Shown here one piece after another: positions 1 to 10,695 of a stretch of DNA of 50,620 bases. The translations under genes and the position numbers were made by a program. The DNA is taken from positions 867,999 through 918,618 of the forward strand of contig BFEA01000076.1 of the NCBI GenBank assembly GCA_003427395.1, written 5' to 3'. The notes beneath the pieces are model-generated. The model searched no databases. It was not told the DNA's origin and saw only the letters and a list, made by a program, of their open reading frames with translations. This DNA is from Chara braunii (taxonomy: Eukaryota; Streptophyta; Charophyceae; Charales; Characeae). Within the stretch, counting starts at the first letter, position 1. Every line of letters starts with the position of its first letter.

Positions 1-19
1 TTTTTTCTTTTTTTTTTTT
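1..19 (-). repeat. Poly-T tract, probable LINE poly(A) tail
   Basis: Nineteen bases, nearly all T, at the window edge. On the minus strand this is an A-tail placed downstream of the LINE ORF2, as expected for target-primed reverse transcription. It may continue beyond the window. Confidence 0.55.
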
Positions 20-922
20 GTCAAACAACCTGATCGGATGCTAGGTGTGCTGATAAGAGCAGACACATCTAGCACCGTCGGGGAGGCTCCATCTATTGGT
101 GGGGAGCAACACCTGCTGGAAATCGGGTCCAGCGTCCCTTGGATACATCTTTGTGATACAGTGTTTGTTGGGCATATGGCCATTAGAGTTGTTGTTCCCG
201 AGGTTCCTTCTCTCCCCCGGGGCTGCCTATGTTACCCTTCCAATTTGCAAAGCTCCTACTTCCCACTGGCCTAGCCCCACCCAGGACAGTGTCCCCCATG
301 CTTCAATATCTACGCTCGTCCTGCCGGTAATGGCTAAACTCCTACCCTTGGTGTCTGCAACACCCCTTTATTCTAACCCCCCGTTTCTGAAACCCTTTGT
401 ACCTGTCAAACCTTGTGCCCTCTTCAAATCCCACGTTTTCCACAACAATGAACCTTAAAGTTCTTGACAACCGGGAAGCAGCGAAGGAGAACAAGAGTCT
501 TTTGTCAAGGCCCCTGGCATGTGTAGTACGTGCGTCTTCTCACACAGCGGTATCCAACAGCCCTCCCTTATTCACTAATACAACATCTATGCCTGCAGGA
601 TCTTTCAGACCCCTGAAACCTCTGCCTTTCTCATAAGCTCTGCGTGCCGCAATCTGATCCTTGCACCCACGTCAACAGGGGACCAATGGGATAGGCGAGT
701 ATTTCTTATCGCCCACCCCTAAGCAAGTATCTCTTATCGCCCCTCCCGACTTGGGGCGGTCCTTATCTCTCAGACCAGCCTCCTTCCTCAGCCCCCCTGT
801 TCTTTGTTGCCAAATCAGTGCCTTTGGGTGCGCACGTCTTCACAGTGCCAGCTGATGTTCCCTTTATGGGGTGCTGTTGCTGCTGTCTGTTCCTGTGTGT
901 TGTTGATGGTTCTGTCAGGTAT
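20..922 (-). other. Probable LINE 3' untranslated region
   Basis: No conserved coding sequence is visible between the end of the zinc-finger ORF and the T-rich tract. The stretch is fairly C-rich on the plus strand. Its assignment to the LINE rests only on its position between ORF2 and the putative poly(A) tail. Confidence 0.45.
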
Positions 923-1927
923 TCAGTCCTGGAGGCCCCGATTGTCACCAACAGCCATGGATGGTGGGGTGGAGGAAGAGAGGAGGCGGGGGGGGTGGGG
1001 AAGGGGGTGGGGCAGCAGGCAAAGGAGGGGGGGGGCGGGGTGTGTGCAGGGACCATCCGTGACCAACACGAAGTTGGTTGGTAGGTATGGAACTTCGAAC
1101 TCACTGAAGGGCCTGCGTTGCCAAGTGGCTTCTGCGGTCCTCCATGGCTTCCAATGGATGTTGAGCTCCGGGTCCAGTTCTGAGAAAATGTTATTCGGGT
1201 CCTGCCAAAGCTGGCGATAGTTGTCGATCATAGTTTGTCTGACTGCGTGGTCTTTCTGCTGCAAGAGATTCTGTTTAAGGGATTTCCAGGCTTCTTGTGT
1301 GTGGGATGTGATGACCTCTTCTATCGCCTGTTGTGCTTGCTGCAACCCGAATCCATATTCTTTTCTTTCAAATGAACATCTGGCTCTCCAGGCCATCATA
1401 AGGACATGCAGTCTCGTGTAAGAGAAGAGGTTAGTTGCAAAAGGTGACCATTGGGCCAATAGATGTTGATTCTTGGCCAGCAGCAAGAGGCCCAGGTTCC
1501 ATGGGATATGTTTGCCTGTGAGAGCGTGGAATGCCACATCCCACCACTGCCACAGTTGCTTGACCATCGGACATGCCAGCAAACAATGTTCGATCGTTGC
1601 TCTAGCGGGTGGTGTCGCTCTTCCACAATATGAGCAAATGGGAGACAGCAGGCCCTTTTGTTCCAGGTCCGTTCTTGACACGAGCCAATCCGGAGTGGGA
1701 AGGCAGCGGTGCGAAATCTGCCACTGCAGGGACCTGAGGTTGGTAGGCATAATCGTAGCGTAGCGGGACCACGGTAGATGGTCCAGCAGCGTCTGGTCCA
1801 TCGGCGAATCTCGTGCCCATCTATGTGATAGCGCTTCATCAATCGGCAGATTTGGTCTTGAGGCCCTGTAGGCCCCTTTCATTGTATAGTCCCACACGTG
1901 CATAGGCCTTGTGCCGGGCCTTCCCAC
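923..1927 (-). pseudogene. LINE ORF2 C-terminal region with zinc-binding domain
   Basis: This 334-codon reading frame contains a CSYCGR motif followed by an IEHCLLACP motif. That is the spaced Cys/His arrangement of the zinc-binding region found at the C terminus of plant LINE reverse transcriptases (zf-RVT family). A WQISHRCLPTPDWL stretch before it is also typical of that domain. The residues after the zinc region look like LINE C-terminal sequence, ending in a proline-rich tail that translates a C-rich tract and may not be genuine coding. It overlaps the preceding ORF piece (1879-2547) in another frame, so a frameshift separates them. Non-functional piece of ORF2. Confidence 0.75.
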
Positions 1928-2547
1928 TCAGCCGGATCAAATGGCAGCCTGGCAATCGGGATTGTAGGCTCGTACACGAAGAAGCCGTTGTCCGCATCTC
2001 CTACCACTTTAACAAGCATTAGCCCACCCCACATTTCAATTGCATCCAGGTCTTCATTCCTTGTCAGTTTGGAGAATCTGGCCCCCGACACCTGGGGTTT
2101 ATGGGCATGTAAAGTACAGCTCCCTTCCTCATTCCGACTGACCTTATAGACGACGCACGGGAGGGGTAAATCTGCATATCTGATGACCCAGTCGCCCGGC
2201 AGCACCAGTGGACCCTTTGCGAGGACCCGTCTCCAAGCCAAGGGGAGTGCTTTCTTCAGTTGGAGCATTTTGTCTTCCACGTTTTTGGCATATTTCAATT
2301 TTTGTTGCAGCTGGTCCCCCCTGACCCAGTCTGCTCTTAACGGGTCCCACAGGTCCCCCACCGTGTAAACCCCTTTCTTGGCCCATGTGAGCCAAGGGGA
2401 GTTTGCCGTTAGCTTAAAGGGGGTGCCCGTCTCGTCGAGAATGTAAGGGTTTCCGAAAAGAGGTTGGCGCCACACATCCTGCCACTTGACTGTGGTTGTT
2501 TCTGTTGCAGTCCGGATCGCCTCCAGAGCTTGATCATGTTGGGCCAC
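1879..2547 (-). pseudogene. LINE ORF2 connecting region between RT and zinc finger
   Basis: A 222-codon frame in the position of the poorly conserved linker between RT thumb and zinc-binding domain. It includes WLTWAKKGVYTVGDLW, a phrase shape common in plant LINE linkers (weak region followed by tryptophan-rich motifs). No catalytic residues are expected here. It is separated by frameshifts from the RT-proximal piece (2628-2951) and from the zinc-finger piece (923-1927). The assignment rests on collinearity with its neighbours rather than on a strong motif. Confidence 0.6.
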
Positions 2548-2627
2548 AACGGGTCATTGTTTATGTCTTTCCTAGTTTCGTGGGCTGAGGAGCCCCCTTG
2601 CGTTGGTTGCTGGGGGGAGGGGATTGT

Positions 2628-2951
2628 TCAGTGATTATTAGTTAACCATTGGAGGGGGTGGACCTGGCTGTCTGTTGTCGATTCCGAGGCCAGGTTGGCT
2701 ATTTGCAGGGAGGCCAGCGGGCCCAATGATATATCATTGCCTACCAACAATCTGATCAGGACTTTGAAGATCAGGGTCTCGCTTTCCCTTTCAGGGTCTA
2801 GTATCCCCAGCCCCCTTTTGGTTCTCGGTTGTGTGACGACATCCCAGCTCACCCAGTTCAAACAGTGTTGAGCATTGGCGCTGTTTTTCCACGAATATTT
2901 GGTGAGCGTTTTTCTCAGTTTGATATTTTGTTGCTTCTTAAGCGGCCACAC
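2628..2951 (-). pseudogene. LINE ORF2 RT-proximal linker
   Basis: A 107-codon frame with WVSWDVVTQPRTKRGLGILD. The W..V..P...GGLGI-type phrase follows the RT thumb in plant LINEs and is easy to recognise; here the usual GGLG reads RGLG. Minus-strand sequence just upstream (about 3063-2952) reads as the end of the RT thumb in a different frame from the RT core, so a frameshift lies near 3055. Confidence 0.7.
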
Positions 2952-3048
2952 TGCTAATTTGTACCAGATGGCCGTCAGGATGACGTTGTTAATTGCCAGA
3001 GCCCGCCCTACTAGCGAGGTATGTAGCCCTTCCCATTTTATCAGTCGG

Positions 3049-3780
3049 TCAATGGCTGTATGAGCCTGTATCCACTATTATGTCGCCATGGTCCGGCGGC
3101 GGGCCTAGTGCCGTGAGTCTCACCCCCAAAATCCTTATGGCCTCTTCCTTATGGGCCCATGCGACTCTGGGTTCACAAAGGGGGGGAAGTGCTTCCGGGT
3201 GGAGCCACCACCCCTCCGTTTTGGAGCCCCGGTTCACTTTCATGTCTACCGCCAACGAGAACAGGTGTATCACCTGGGTGAAGGCTCTGAGGCTGTCCGG
3301 GTCTGCACTAATGAGAACCGTGAGGTCATCTGCAAACAACGATGTTACCGAGACCAGATGTTGGGGATTTTCCGGGGTGGGCACCTTGGCGATGTCGGGG
3401 TGAGCTCTGATTAGTGAGGCCAAGGCTTCCATTACAATCACAAACAACAAGGGCACAATAGGATCCCCCTGGCGCACAGATCTTTGTAATTGTATTGGCG
3501 GTGAGAGATGGTCGTTGAGCATGACTTTTGTGGAGGCTGTTCGGTGGAGGATCTGGATCCAGTGGCTAAAGACGGGCCCGAAATTCATCTTAACCAAGCA
3601 CATGTCGAGGAAGTCCCAATCCACATGATCGTATGCTTTCTCAAAGTCTATGAATAGAACAGCCGCCCTGACATTGTGATGGCGGGCATATTTGATGGTC
3701 TCATTAACCAGCAAGATATTATCTTGGATATTGCAGTTGGGCATAAACCCAGTTTGGTCCGGGTGTATTAGCATGTTCAT
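3049..3780 (-). pseudogene. LINE reverse transcriptase core
   Basis: RT palm of a non-LTR element. Motif A is FIDFEKAYDHVDW (catalytic Asp). RQGDPIVPLLF is the template-contacting motif B, and the catalytic pair sits in FADDLTVLIS; F replaces the commoner Y/A in xADD, which is normal for plant LINEs. It is in the same frame as the upstream EN/RT piece (3823-5094), from which it is separated by a single TAA at 3823-3825. The reading frame is lost after motif E near 3055. The catalytic aspartates are retained, so the copy died by stops and frameshifts rather than by active-site change. Confidence 0.9.
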
Positions 3781-3822
3781 GAACGGGAGCAGGCGATTGG
3801 TTAGCGCCTTGGCGACAATTTT

Positions 3823-5094
3823 TTAGGGGACAGGTAAGAGGGTGATAGGTCTGTAGTTTCTTATGTCCTCTTTATCCCCTTTCTTGTAAAGAAGCGTAGT
3901 AACACATTGGCCAATCATATCCCCCAACGATCTCTCCTTCTGGACTGACAAACTATACTCCGTGAGGTCGTCCTTAAGAAGTTCCCAAAAACACATCCAG
4001 AACTCCTTGGGGAAAGAGTCAATTCCCGGTGTCTTCTCATCTTCCATGTCCTGCAGAGCCGGCCAAAGCTCTTGAGAAGTAAGGCTCTTTTCTAGTTCTT
4101 GTCTCTGATCTTGTGAGAGTCGTGCTTTTATGGCTTGGAGCAGTGTTTCTCTGGCGTGCAGGACCTTTCGTGGGTGTTTTGTTGGTGTTTGGGATGTAAA
4201 GAGGTCACGGTAGTATCTGGCAGCATAATCCACTATGGAATATGCGTTAGTAGCTACCGGGGCATCATCCTCCAACGGATGTTTGAGCCTAGGGACTGTA
4301 CTAGCCTTTGACCTAGCCTTTGCCTTGTTAAAAAAGGTCTTCGCCATTGTCCCGTCCGTATGTTCTTTCTTAATTCTCGCTTGTATCCTCCATGCCTCCG
4401 ATTGTTGCTGTATGTAGTCCTGGAGGTGGTCTCTGGCTTCTTGTAATTTATCGAAGGAGGGGCGGTGCAGGGGGTCTTCCATAAGTTGTTCCTCCCAATT
4501 TTCCAGTTCCCGCATGAGGCTGTCAAGCACAGCTTTGCAGTCTCTTGCATACTGGATCGAAATTTTTTTGGCTCTGCCTCTCAAGTGAGCTACCCCCTCA
4601 TTAAACCAACGCACCCGTTCTCCCGATTGCGGTTTCTGGGTTTGCCAGTAGAGCCAAAAGGAGGTGACCATGTCTTTAAATTTAGACTGGCGAAGGAGGG
4701 AGGTGTTGAACTTGTAGAAACCAGGTCCTCTATGGATATGAGTGTGGAATGAGAGGCCCAGTGTTATCATCCTGTGATCAAAAGATTTACAGGGGCAGAT
4801 GGTAGTTATTTTTGCAGTAGTGATCAATCCACTTAAGTCTTTTGACACGAGGGTAAGGTCTATCCGCGAGTTGGCCAGTCCCTGTTCTCCCCTCGATGAT
4901 AGGCAGTTGTAGGCTCTTTGGCTCGGATGCAACAGTTTATAGGCATCCTGTAGATTCCACTCCGCCATTAGCTGTCTGAGCATAAGTATATCCGGGCCCA
5001 GGCTCGGCTGAGATGGGTACATGTGATTGGACTGATGGCCTGCAGACCTGCGATCCAATAATGGGTCAAGAGTCGTGTTGAAGTCACCAGCCAT
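3823..5094 (-). pseudogene. LINE endonuclease C-terminal half and RT N-terminal region
   Basis: The frame opens with MAGDFN, the GDFN motif of the exonuclease/endonuclease/phosphatase fold. SRIDLTLVS and a FDHRMITLGL segment follow; the SDH/DHR histidine of L1-type endonucleases lies in the latter. After a basic linker rich in coiled-coil-like sequence come the RT entry motifs: TPGIDSFPKEFW, then LLYKKGDKEDIRNYRPITLL. The piece is in frame with the upstream endonuclease part (single TGA at 5149-5151) and with the downstream RT core (TAA at 3823-3825). An ancestral ORF2 therefore ran through all three. Confidence 0.9.
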
Positions 5095-5148
5095 TATGAC
5101 CGGGGCATCGTCCAGTATGTGCTGGAGAAGGGAGAGCCAGAGGTCTAT

Positions 5149-5679
5149 TCAGCCTATCGGGTTGTTGGGTGCATAGACGCAGACCAAGTAAAATTTGTCC
5201 TCTTCATACGCCACCTTAAGACTGACCCATCTACCATGCCGTGTGTCATGGTCAACAATCAGTGGTGTAAGTTTGGAAGAGGGGGGGAGCCAAATTGCCA
5301 CTCCAGTTGATGCCCTCTCTTTTGCGGGTGCAGCGTAGCTCACGTGTGGCCAGATGTATTTCGCTTGTGCTGTGTGCGTCGGAGTGTCCTGCAGGTGTGT
5401 CTCTTGCACACAGATTGCGTCAGGCCAACCCCCATTGACCGGGTTCTTTAACATACTCCATATGGCGGTTTTTTTTTTCGCTTTCGCTTGAATCAATCCA
5501 TTGACATTGATTGAGCGGATGTCAATGTCCGGGGGGGACGACTGGGGCCGTGGTGATGAGGCAGGGTGGGGGCAGTGAGGGTCAGGAGATTGAGCAGATT
5601 GCGAAGTTTGTGAAGCCGCTGGCCGTTGTCCTGTCGTGGGTTGGAACATGTGTGTGTTTAATGTTTTTGGTGCACCCAC
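5149..5679 (-). pseudogene. LINE endonuclease N-terminal half
   Basis: After a Pro/Ser/Gln-rich N terminus the frame reads IRSINVNGL (the N-motif Asn of the endonuclease), then AICVQETHL (the catalytic Glu motif QET) and later FYLVCVYAPNN. These are the first half of an AP-endonuclease-like domain of L1 elements. The domain would nick target DNA to prime reverse transcription. An in-frame TGA at 5149-5151 separates it from the second half at 5094-3823. Confidence 0.9.
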
Positions 5680-6096
5680 TGTTTGCTCAGTCCAAAGCCT
5701 TCAGTGGGAGGACAAATGGGGGGTCGTCCCATTGATTGTGTTCTTCCAGGATATTGTCTTCAAGGAAGATTTGCATGAGAATAACCGCCCTACTCGCCGT
5801 CCAGACACAGTTAGTTGTGAAGCAGGCCGTAGACATGTTCATGAGTTGTCAGTGGTTGAATCATTTCAGGCCGGAGTCAATTTTGGAGCGTCTAACCTTC
5901 CAGTCAATTAGAAGGATGACTGGAGTGATACCCTTGGGGAACGTGTGTGACTTTGGTAGAACCATTCCCAGCTCGCTATTTATCTTGGTTTCTCAGATCC
6001 AGCACCTGAGGCGTTTCAGAATGCTGCCCGTGGATGGGCTGCCCCGCCAACCGCCCAACACATATTCGCCCGTGGTGTCATGGAGTCCGCGTTGGC
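5680..6096 (-). other. LINE 5' part, possible ORF1 remnant
   Basis: Minus-strand frames here give short coding-like stretches interrupted by stops (for example a hydrophobic-basic run near 5965-5880, then an acidic run near 5770-5720). This is compatible with the end of a decayed ORF1 or the 5' region of the LINE. No zinc knuckle or other diagnostic motif is visible, so the call is positional. Confidence 0.3.
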
Positions 6097-6140
6097 AGTG
6101 AGAGGTATGGGGAAGTCGAGTCTTCCCCATACCTCTCACT
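6097..6140. repeat. Perfect 19-bp inverted repeat (hairpin) at LINE/gypsy junction
   Basis: Arms 6097-6115 and 6122-6140 are exact reverse complements with a 6-base loop (TCGAGT). The hairpin lies where minus-strand LINE-like sequence gives way to plus-strand gypsy gag. It could be a fold-back scar or a junction-forming event. Confidence 0.9.
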
Positions 6141-6167
6141 ATCTATGCTGATGAAGAAGGGGGGGAA

Positions 6168-7269
6168 TTGAAGACCCGTGGCCAAATGGAAGCGAGAAGG
6201 CAGACTTTGATCGGCTTTCTCCACCAGTTTCTCGGTGAGGTACACGACGCCAGGTCAGAAATTGAACAGCCGGTTCCCAACCAATTCAATCTGCATGCCG
6301 CAAAAGGTGAATTGGAGGCCGCAGAGACAGCTGTTCAAATGGTGGAGACCAGTAAGAGAGTCGAGGACCTCACAACAAGAAGCGCATGAAGAAGAAGAAA
6401 GAATCATGGATGAGTTAAGGCAAAGGTTTCATTACAAAGAAGTAGACAATGAGTTTGCATCCGTTCTACAGTCTATTATGGTCTACCTTGCACATCTTGA
6501 GAAGAAGATTGATGGCGACACTGCCTCATTAGAGATAGTGACAAGACTCTTGAAAGGGAAAGACAAGGTAAGAACTGAGGAGGAGACCAGGGGGGAGGTA
6601 GTCAAGAAGGAACCCAAAGAAAATTTAATGAAGGATGCAATGAAGAGAGTCGCGTCGGAGAAGTCTGAAAGTTCTAAGAAAGAACCCGAGAGACCGGCCG
6701 AGAAGAAAGAAGAACCCGTCAAGAAGGAAGAACCGGCCAAGGAGGCAGAAAAGTCGAAGAAAAAGGAAAAGGTAAAAATGAAGTTGCCGTTTACATATAA
6801 TAACAAGAAAGATGAAAACTTATCATTATGGATTGCAGAAATTCAAACTTATTGCGGCACCACTCCAGTCGAACCTGCGAGTCAGGTGGCCTTCTCCACG
6901 TCATGTCTGGGGGGAGTGGCCAAGGAGTGGGTGTTATCCGAAGCCAACGCTGTTGGCTCCGAAGATATCGGTGAGTGGGCTAAGACCCTGAACCTCAAGC
7001 AATTTCTCCAAAAGATAAATAAAAGGTTTCTTAAGAAGACAACGTTTGACAAGGCCTTTGACGAGCTCACCACAATAGTCCAGAAACGTTGGACTTTTGT
7101 GGATGCGTTGTCTTGTGAGGTTGACCGTCTTTTGCAGGTACCTGGGTTGAACTTGCAGGACAACCAGGTCGTGGTGAAGTCAGGACCGGCTGGTGGGTAT
7201 GGCAAACAGGTCCTTTGGCGACAAAAGCGTCAACACACATGCTTGTTGTTTTCGACGATGACACCGTAG
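6168..7269 (+). pseudogene. Gag polyprotein of E2
   Basis: Two overlapping frames, 6168-6389 and 6235-7269, together read as one gag with a frameshift near 6380. The N-terminal half is a predicted coiled coil rich in Glu/Lys, followed by a long KEEP/KKEE-type low-complexity stretch (about 6570-6770). The capsid-like part then contains FTYNNKKDENLSLWIAEIQT and CLGGVAKEWV, the W...I...Y and A..W pattern of retrotransposon gag. Past about 7170 the frame decays. Gag would assemble virus-like particles around element RNA. The start at 6168 is not certain, because sequence upstream runs into the junction palindrome. Confidence 0.8.
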
Positions 7270-7493
7270 AAGTTACCCCTCAACGAGTCTAAGGGAGGAG
7301 GAGGTAATGGTCACAGTGAGTCTGGGAAGTGTGACGTCATTCTCGTAATGGCCAACAAGAGAGGCCAAAGTCAGTGGAAGAAGAAGAGGAGGTCACGCTC
7401 CTTCCCTGAACATCCCGGCATCACGTTCGGGAAGCCATGAAAAAATATGAACATGAGGCATGAGGAATAGCAGTCCAAGATGGACAATCGTCA
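7270..7493 (+). other. Decayed gag C-terminal region
   Basis: No open frame. The stretch lies between the capsid-like region and the zinc knuckle and contains a basic run (KKKRRSRS-like codons near 7380-7400) consistent with the nucleocapsid part of gag. Confidence 0.5.
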
Positions 7494-8132
7494 TTGCCTC
7501 AAGTGTGGCACCGTATGTCATGTGATAGCCTAGTGCCCAATTATCTGGAACCCAAAAGCGAGCAGCCAGTAGGAGTAGCATTTGCTCCTACTGAGTCGAG
7601 GGGCTTAGCCCAAAGTAAAGGTAAGACACCTACAACCCCTTCTAACCCTTTGACTCTCAAGGCAGAGGATGACTTTTCTTCAGCCCATCCTCCAGAGCAC
7701 CCTGATACTGTTCTTTGCTTTGTCTCACTGGACGATTCTTTTGACGAGCCTCATAATGAACTCGTAGCACTTCGGAGTTCATGGGCTAAGGAAGCGAAGA
7801 CCAAGGGTGAATTGATGATCGCGGATATTGAGATTGCGCACACACGAATCGATGCACTGTTAGATCCAGGATTGACGCGGTCTTACATCTCAGAGAAGGC
7901 AATTCGCAAATTGCATATAGGAATGAAGGTAAAGGATTTATCTCGACCTATCACGTCTATGCTGGCTGAGAAAAGCACGATCATTGTCTCTCAATACGCC
8001 GATCGTGCTAAATGTTATTTTAGGACGACGGGAGGAAAAAAAATATTGCATGAGATATCCTTCCTCATTGAAAAGAACATGCCGTTTGATATGATTCTGG
8101 GAATGGATTGGCATGAGGAGGCCGACCCATAG
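7494..8132 (+). pseudogene. Aspartic protease region of E2
   Basis: The retropepsin-like domain lies around 7810-8120. The active-site loop reads ALLDPGLTRSYIS where family members normally have D-[ST/C]-G-A. The second half ends FDMILGMDW, the standard ILGMDWL-type motif of Ty3/gypsy proteases. The first ~90 residues are a Pro/Ser/Glu-rich linker. The Asp-Pro-Gly substitution would probably disable catalysis. Sequence from 8133 to 8240 is out of frame and joins to RT. Confidence 0.85.
7495..7536 (+). pseudogene. Gag CCHC zinc knuckle, with stop
   Basis: Fourteen codons fit C-x2-C-x4-H-x4-C, with one TAG at the penultimate residue. The frame is +1 relative to the protease frame starting at 7494. 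This is the nucleic-acid-binding knuckle at the end of gag. Confidence 0.75.
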
Positions 8133-8240
8133 GCAAGGTTCAAAGAAAAAAAATGTCAAGTTAAAGACGAGAAGTCCGAAAATCGAGAAATAAAATTATA
8201 CCATAGGTCTGACTCTGAATCTACTCCGTCTTTCTGTTGC

Positions 8241-9998
8241 ATGAGTTATCCAACCTTTAGGTCTATGGTCTTCAAGAAGAAGTTGCACCAGGATGTGATG
8301 ATGGTACTTGTTAAACGAGTAGGTGAATGTTCCTCTTCATATCCTCCTTCTATTGAAAATCTTCTCGACGAGTATGACTTGCAGACTGAGCCGACGGGAA
8401 TCACTGAGTGTGCTATTAAGCGCACCATCGAGATTATTCCTGAAAACAAGATTTTCAAGGGTCCCATCTACCGAATGTCTCCCAGGGAACTTGATGCATT
8501 GCGCAAACAACTGCAAAAACTTACTGAGAAAGGATGGATTCGACCCAACTCATCTCTTTATGGTGCTCATGTCTTATTCGTGCCCAAAAAGGAAGGCGAA
8601 CTTAGACTTTGTATTGAGTATCGTAGGTTGAATGTTGTCACTGTCAAAAACGCGGAGCCTCTTCTGCGCATTGACGATCTATTGGATCAACTACAGGGAT
8701 GTAAGTACTTTATCAAGATTGATCTCAAGTCAGGATACCATCAAATCGAGGTGGCTCCTGAAGATCAACATAAGACGGTTTTTCGAACCAGGTATGGCCA
8801 CTACGAGTTTGTGGTTATGCCTTTTGGATTGACTAACGCCCGTGCAATTTTTCAAAGGTCCATGAACGAGTTGTTTCGTCAATGGCTAGACCAATTCGTA
8901 ATTGTCTATTTCGATGACATCCTCGTGTATAGCAAAACACTTGAGGATCATGAGAAACATCTACGAATGGTTCTTCAGAAGTTGCGCGAAGACAACTTCG
9001 AACTGGATCCTAAAAAGTCTAAATTCGCTAAGCCTGAAGTATTATACTTAGGACATATAGTGAATGAAGAAGGACTAAGGCCCGAAGAGAAGAAAATCAC
9101 AACAGTCAAAGATTGACCTCAACCTAAGACTGTCACTGAACTCATGTCTTTTCTAGGACTCGCCAGCTACTACAGGCAGTTCGTCAGAAACTTCTCCTTG
9201 ATAGTTGCTCCTATGAGAAGACTGTTGAAGAAGGAAATACCTTGGTTGTGGGACAAAAATTGTGAGTCATCATTTAAGAAGTTAAAACATGTTCTGACTC
9301 ACTACCCTGTCTTAAAGATTGTTGATCCTTCTCTTCCTTTCATCGTCACGACTGACGCAAGTCAGTATGGGATTGAGGTTGTGCTACAACAAGACGACGG
9401 TAAGGGATTCAAACCAATAGAATTTATCTCTATGAAACTTCCGTCAGAGAAAATGACCACATCCACCTATGAAAGAGAGTTGTATGCCTTGGTCTCTGCA
9501 CTAGACACCTGGAAATACTACTTCTTAGGGGGACACTTTACTGTCTATTCAGATCATTCCACTCTGAAATGGATTAAGACACAACCTAGACTCTCTGATA
9601 AGTTAGTGAGATGGTCCGCTTTCATTGATATCTTTGACTTTGAGTTAAAGACAATCAAAAGAAAGTCTAATGTGGTTGCGGATGCGTTGTCAGACGTGCA
9701 GACTTTTGTGGAATCATTGTCTCTTATTGGGAATGAGCTGAACGAACAGATACGGAAGAGTTATGAGAGTGATCATAACTGGAATCCTATCATTTGGACC
9801 CTACAAAAAAACCCTGAACTATTCCATGAGTATCGAATGACTGATGACTTACTCTTCTATATAGATAAAACCGAAGGACGGTTATGCATTCCTCACAAAG
9901 AAGAAATCAAGAGTTTAATCATATGGGAATGTTGTGATGCTGAGGGTCACTTTGGTTTCAATAAAACGTATGCCAATATTCGAGAACGCTTTGAATGA
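8241..9998 (+). pseudogene. Reverse transcriptase and RNase H of E2
   Basis: One frame interrupted by a TGA at 9114-9116 in what is normally the DWP tryptophan codon. RT motifs: RLCIEYRRLN, IDLKSGYHQI (motif A Asp), MPFGLTNARAIFQ (motif B) and VYFDDILVYSK (catalytic YxDD as YFDD). The connection region reads FLGLASYYRQF. RNase H shows TTDASQYG (first Asp), ERELYAL (Glu), YSDHSTLKW (Asp) and NVVADALS (Asp), so all four acidic residues are present. A second TGA at 9996-9998 sits in a Trp position before the integrase. The catalytic sites look intact and the frame does not. Confidence 0.95.
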
Positions 9999-10004
9999 AA
10001 GGGA

Positions 10005-10695
10005 ATGAAAGAGGATGTACCGACGAATGTGCGGACTTGTCTTGTTTGTCAAAGGAACAAACCCTCACATAAAAATTTGTTGGGATTGTTAAGACCACTC
10101 CCTGTTCCAAGTGAGGCAGGTGAGTCTATCTCTATAAATTTTACGAGTCTCACTAAGAGTGGAAATGGCAACAGTCAGGTAGTGGTCATCGTAGATAGAT
10201 TCTCAAAATATGCCTGTCGTAGCTAGAACCAAACTGGTTATCAAAAAATTTCAGATGCGATGCGTTTCTGAGTATGGATTCCCGAAAACCATCGGCTCTG
10301 ACAGAGGTGTTCGGTTCACGAGTCTTCAATGATCAAAGTTGATGGAAGTCTATGGCACCAGGTTGACCATGTCGTCAGGCAGACATCTTGAAACGAATGG
10401 CCAAACTGAGCAAATGAATCGTCTATGCCAACAACTTTTGTGCATGAATGTCCGGCCCGATCAGATAGACTGGGATAAGAACTTGCCTAATTTTGCTAGC
10501 CTATAACAACGGTATACATACTGTTACATGACGAACGCCAAATGCACTGCATAAAGGTTGGAAGCCTCGACATCTCATTGATGCCTTAACTAGAGACCAG
10601 ATTCAAAGGTTACCCCAAAAACCCGTGAATTTGCAGTTCTCTATGAAGAAGACATTAAAAAGGTAAAAGAGAATTTCCAGAAAGCCCAACTTTAA
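10005..10695 (+). pseudogene. Integrase of E2, mutated
   Basis: The HHCC zinc-binding module straddles the end of the RT/RH frame (EGHFGFNKT) and the start of this one (CLVCQRNK). In the core, the first catalytic Asp of the usual DF motif is replaced (SINFTS). After a frameshift near 10215 the sequence continues as SDRGVRFTS, where the usual SDRD second motif has lost its later Asp. NGQTEQMNR carries the third acidic site, preceded by HLET. Further stops follow to 10695. It would have inserted element cDNA; this copy cannot. Confidence 0.85.

Larger units (their letters stand above)
1..6096 (-). mobile_element. LINE (non-LTR retrotransposon), decayed, minus strand
   Basis: Read on the minus strand, the block encodes in order an apurinic-type endonuclease (from about 5560), reverse transcriptase (about 4100-3050), a connecting region and a C-terminal zinc-binding domain (about 1640-1590). 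This is the ORF2 order of plant L1-type LINEs. A T-rich tract at the window start would be the poly(A) tail of a minus-strand copy, so the 3' end is probably position 1 or just outside. The ORF carries in-frame stops (5149-5151, 3823-3825) and frameshifts near 3055 and 2590, so this copy is inactive. The 5' boundary is uncertain. I place it at the palindrome 6097-6140, where plus-strand gypsy gag sequence begins. No target duplication can be seen because the left flank is outside the window. Confidence 0.85.

Noticed and set aside
6483-6806. Minus-strand Ser/Phe-rich ORF
   Set aside because: Antisense shadow of the Lys/Glu-rich gag stretch.
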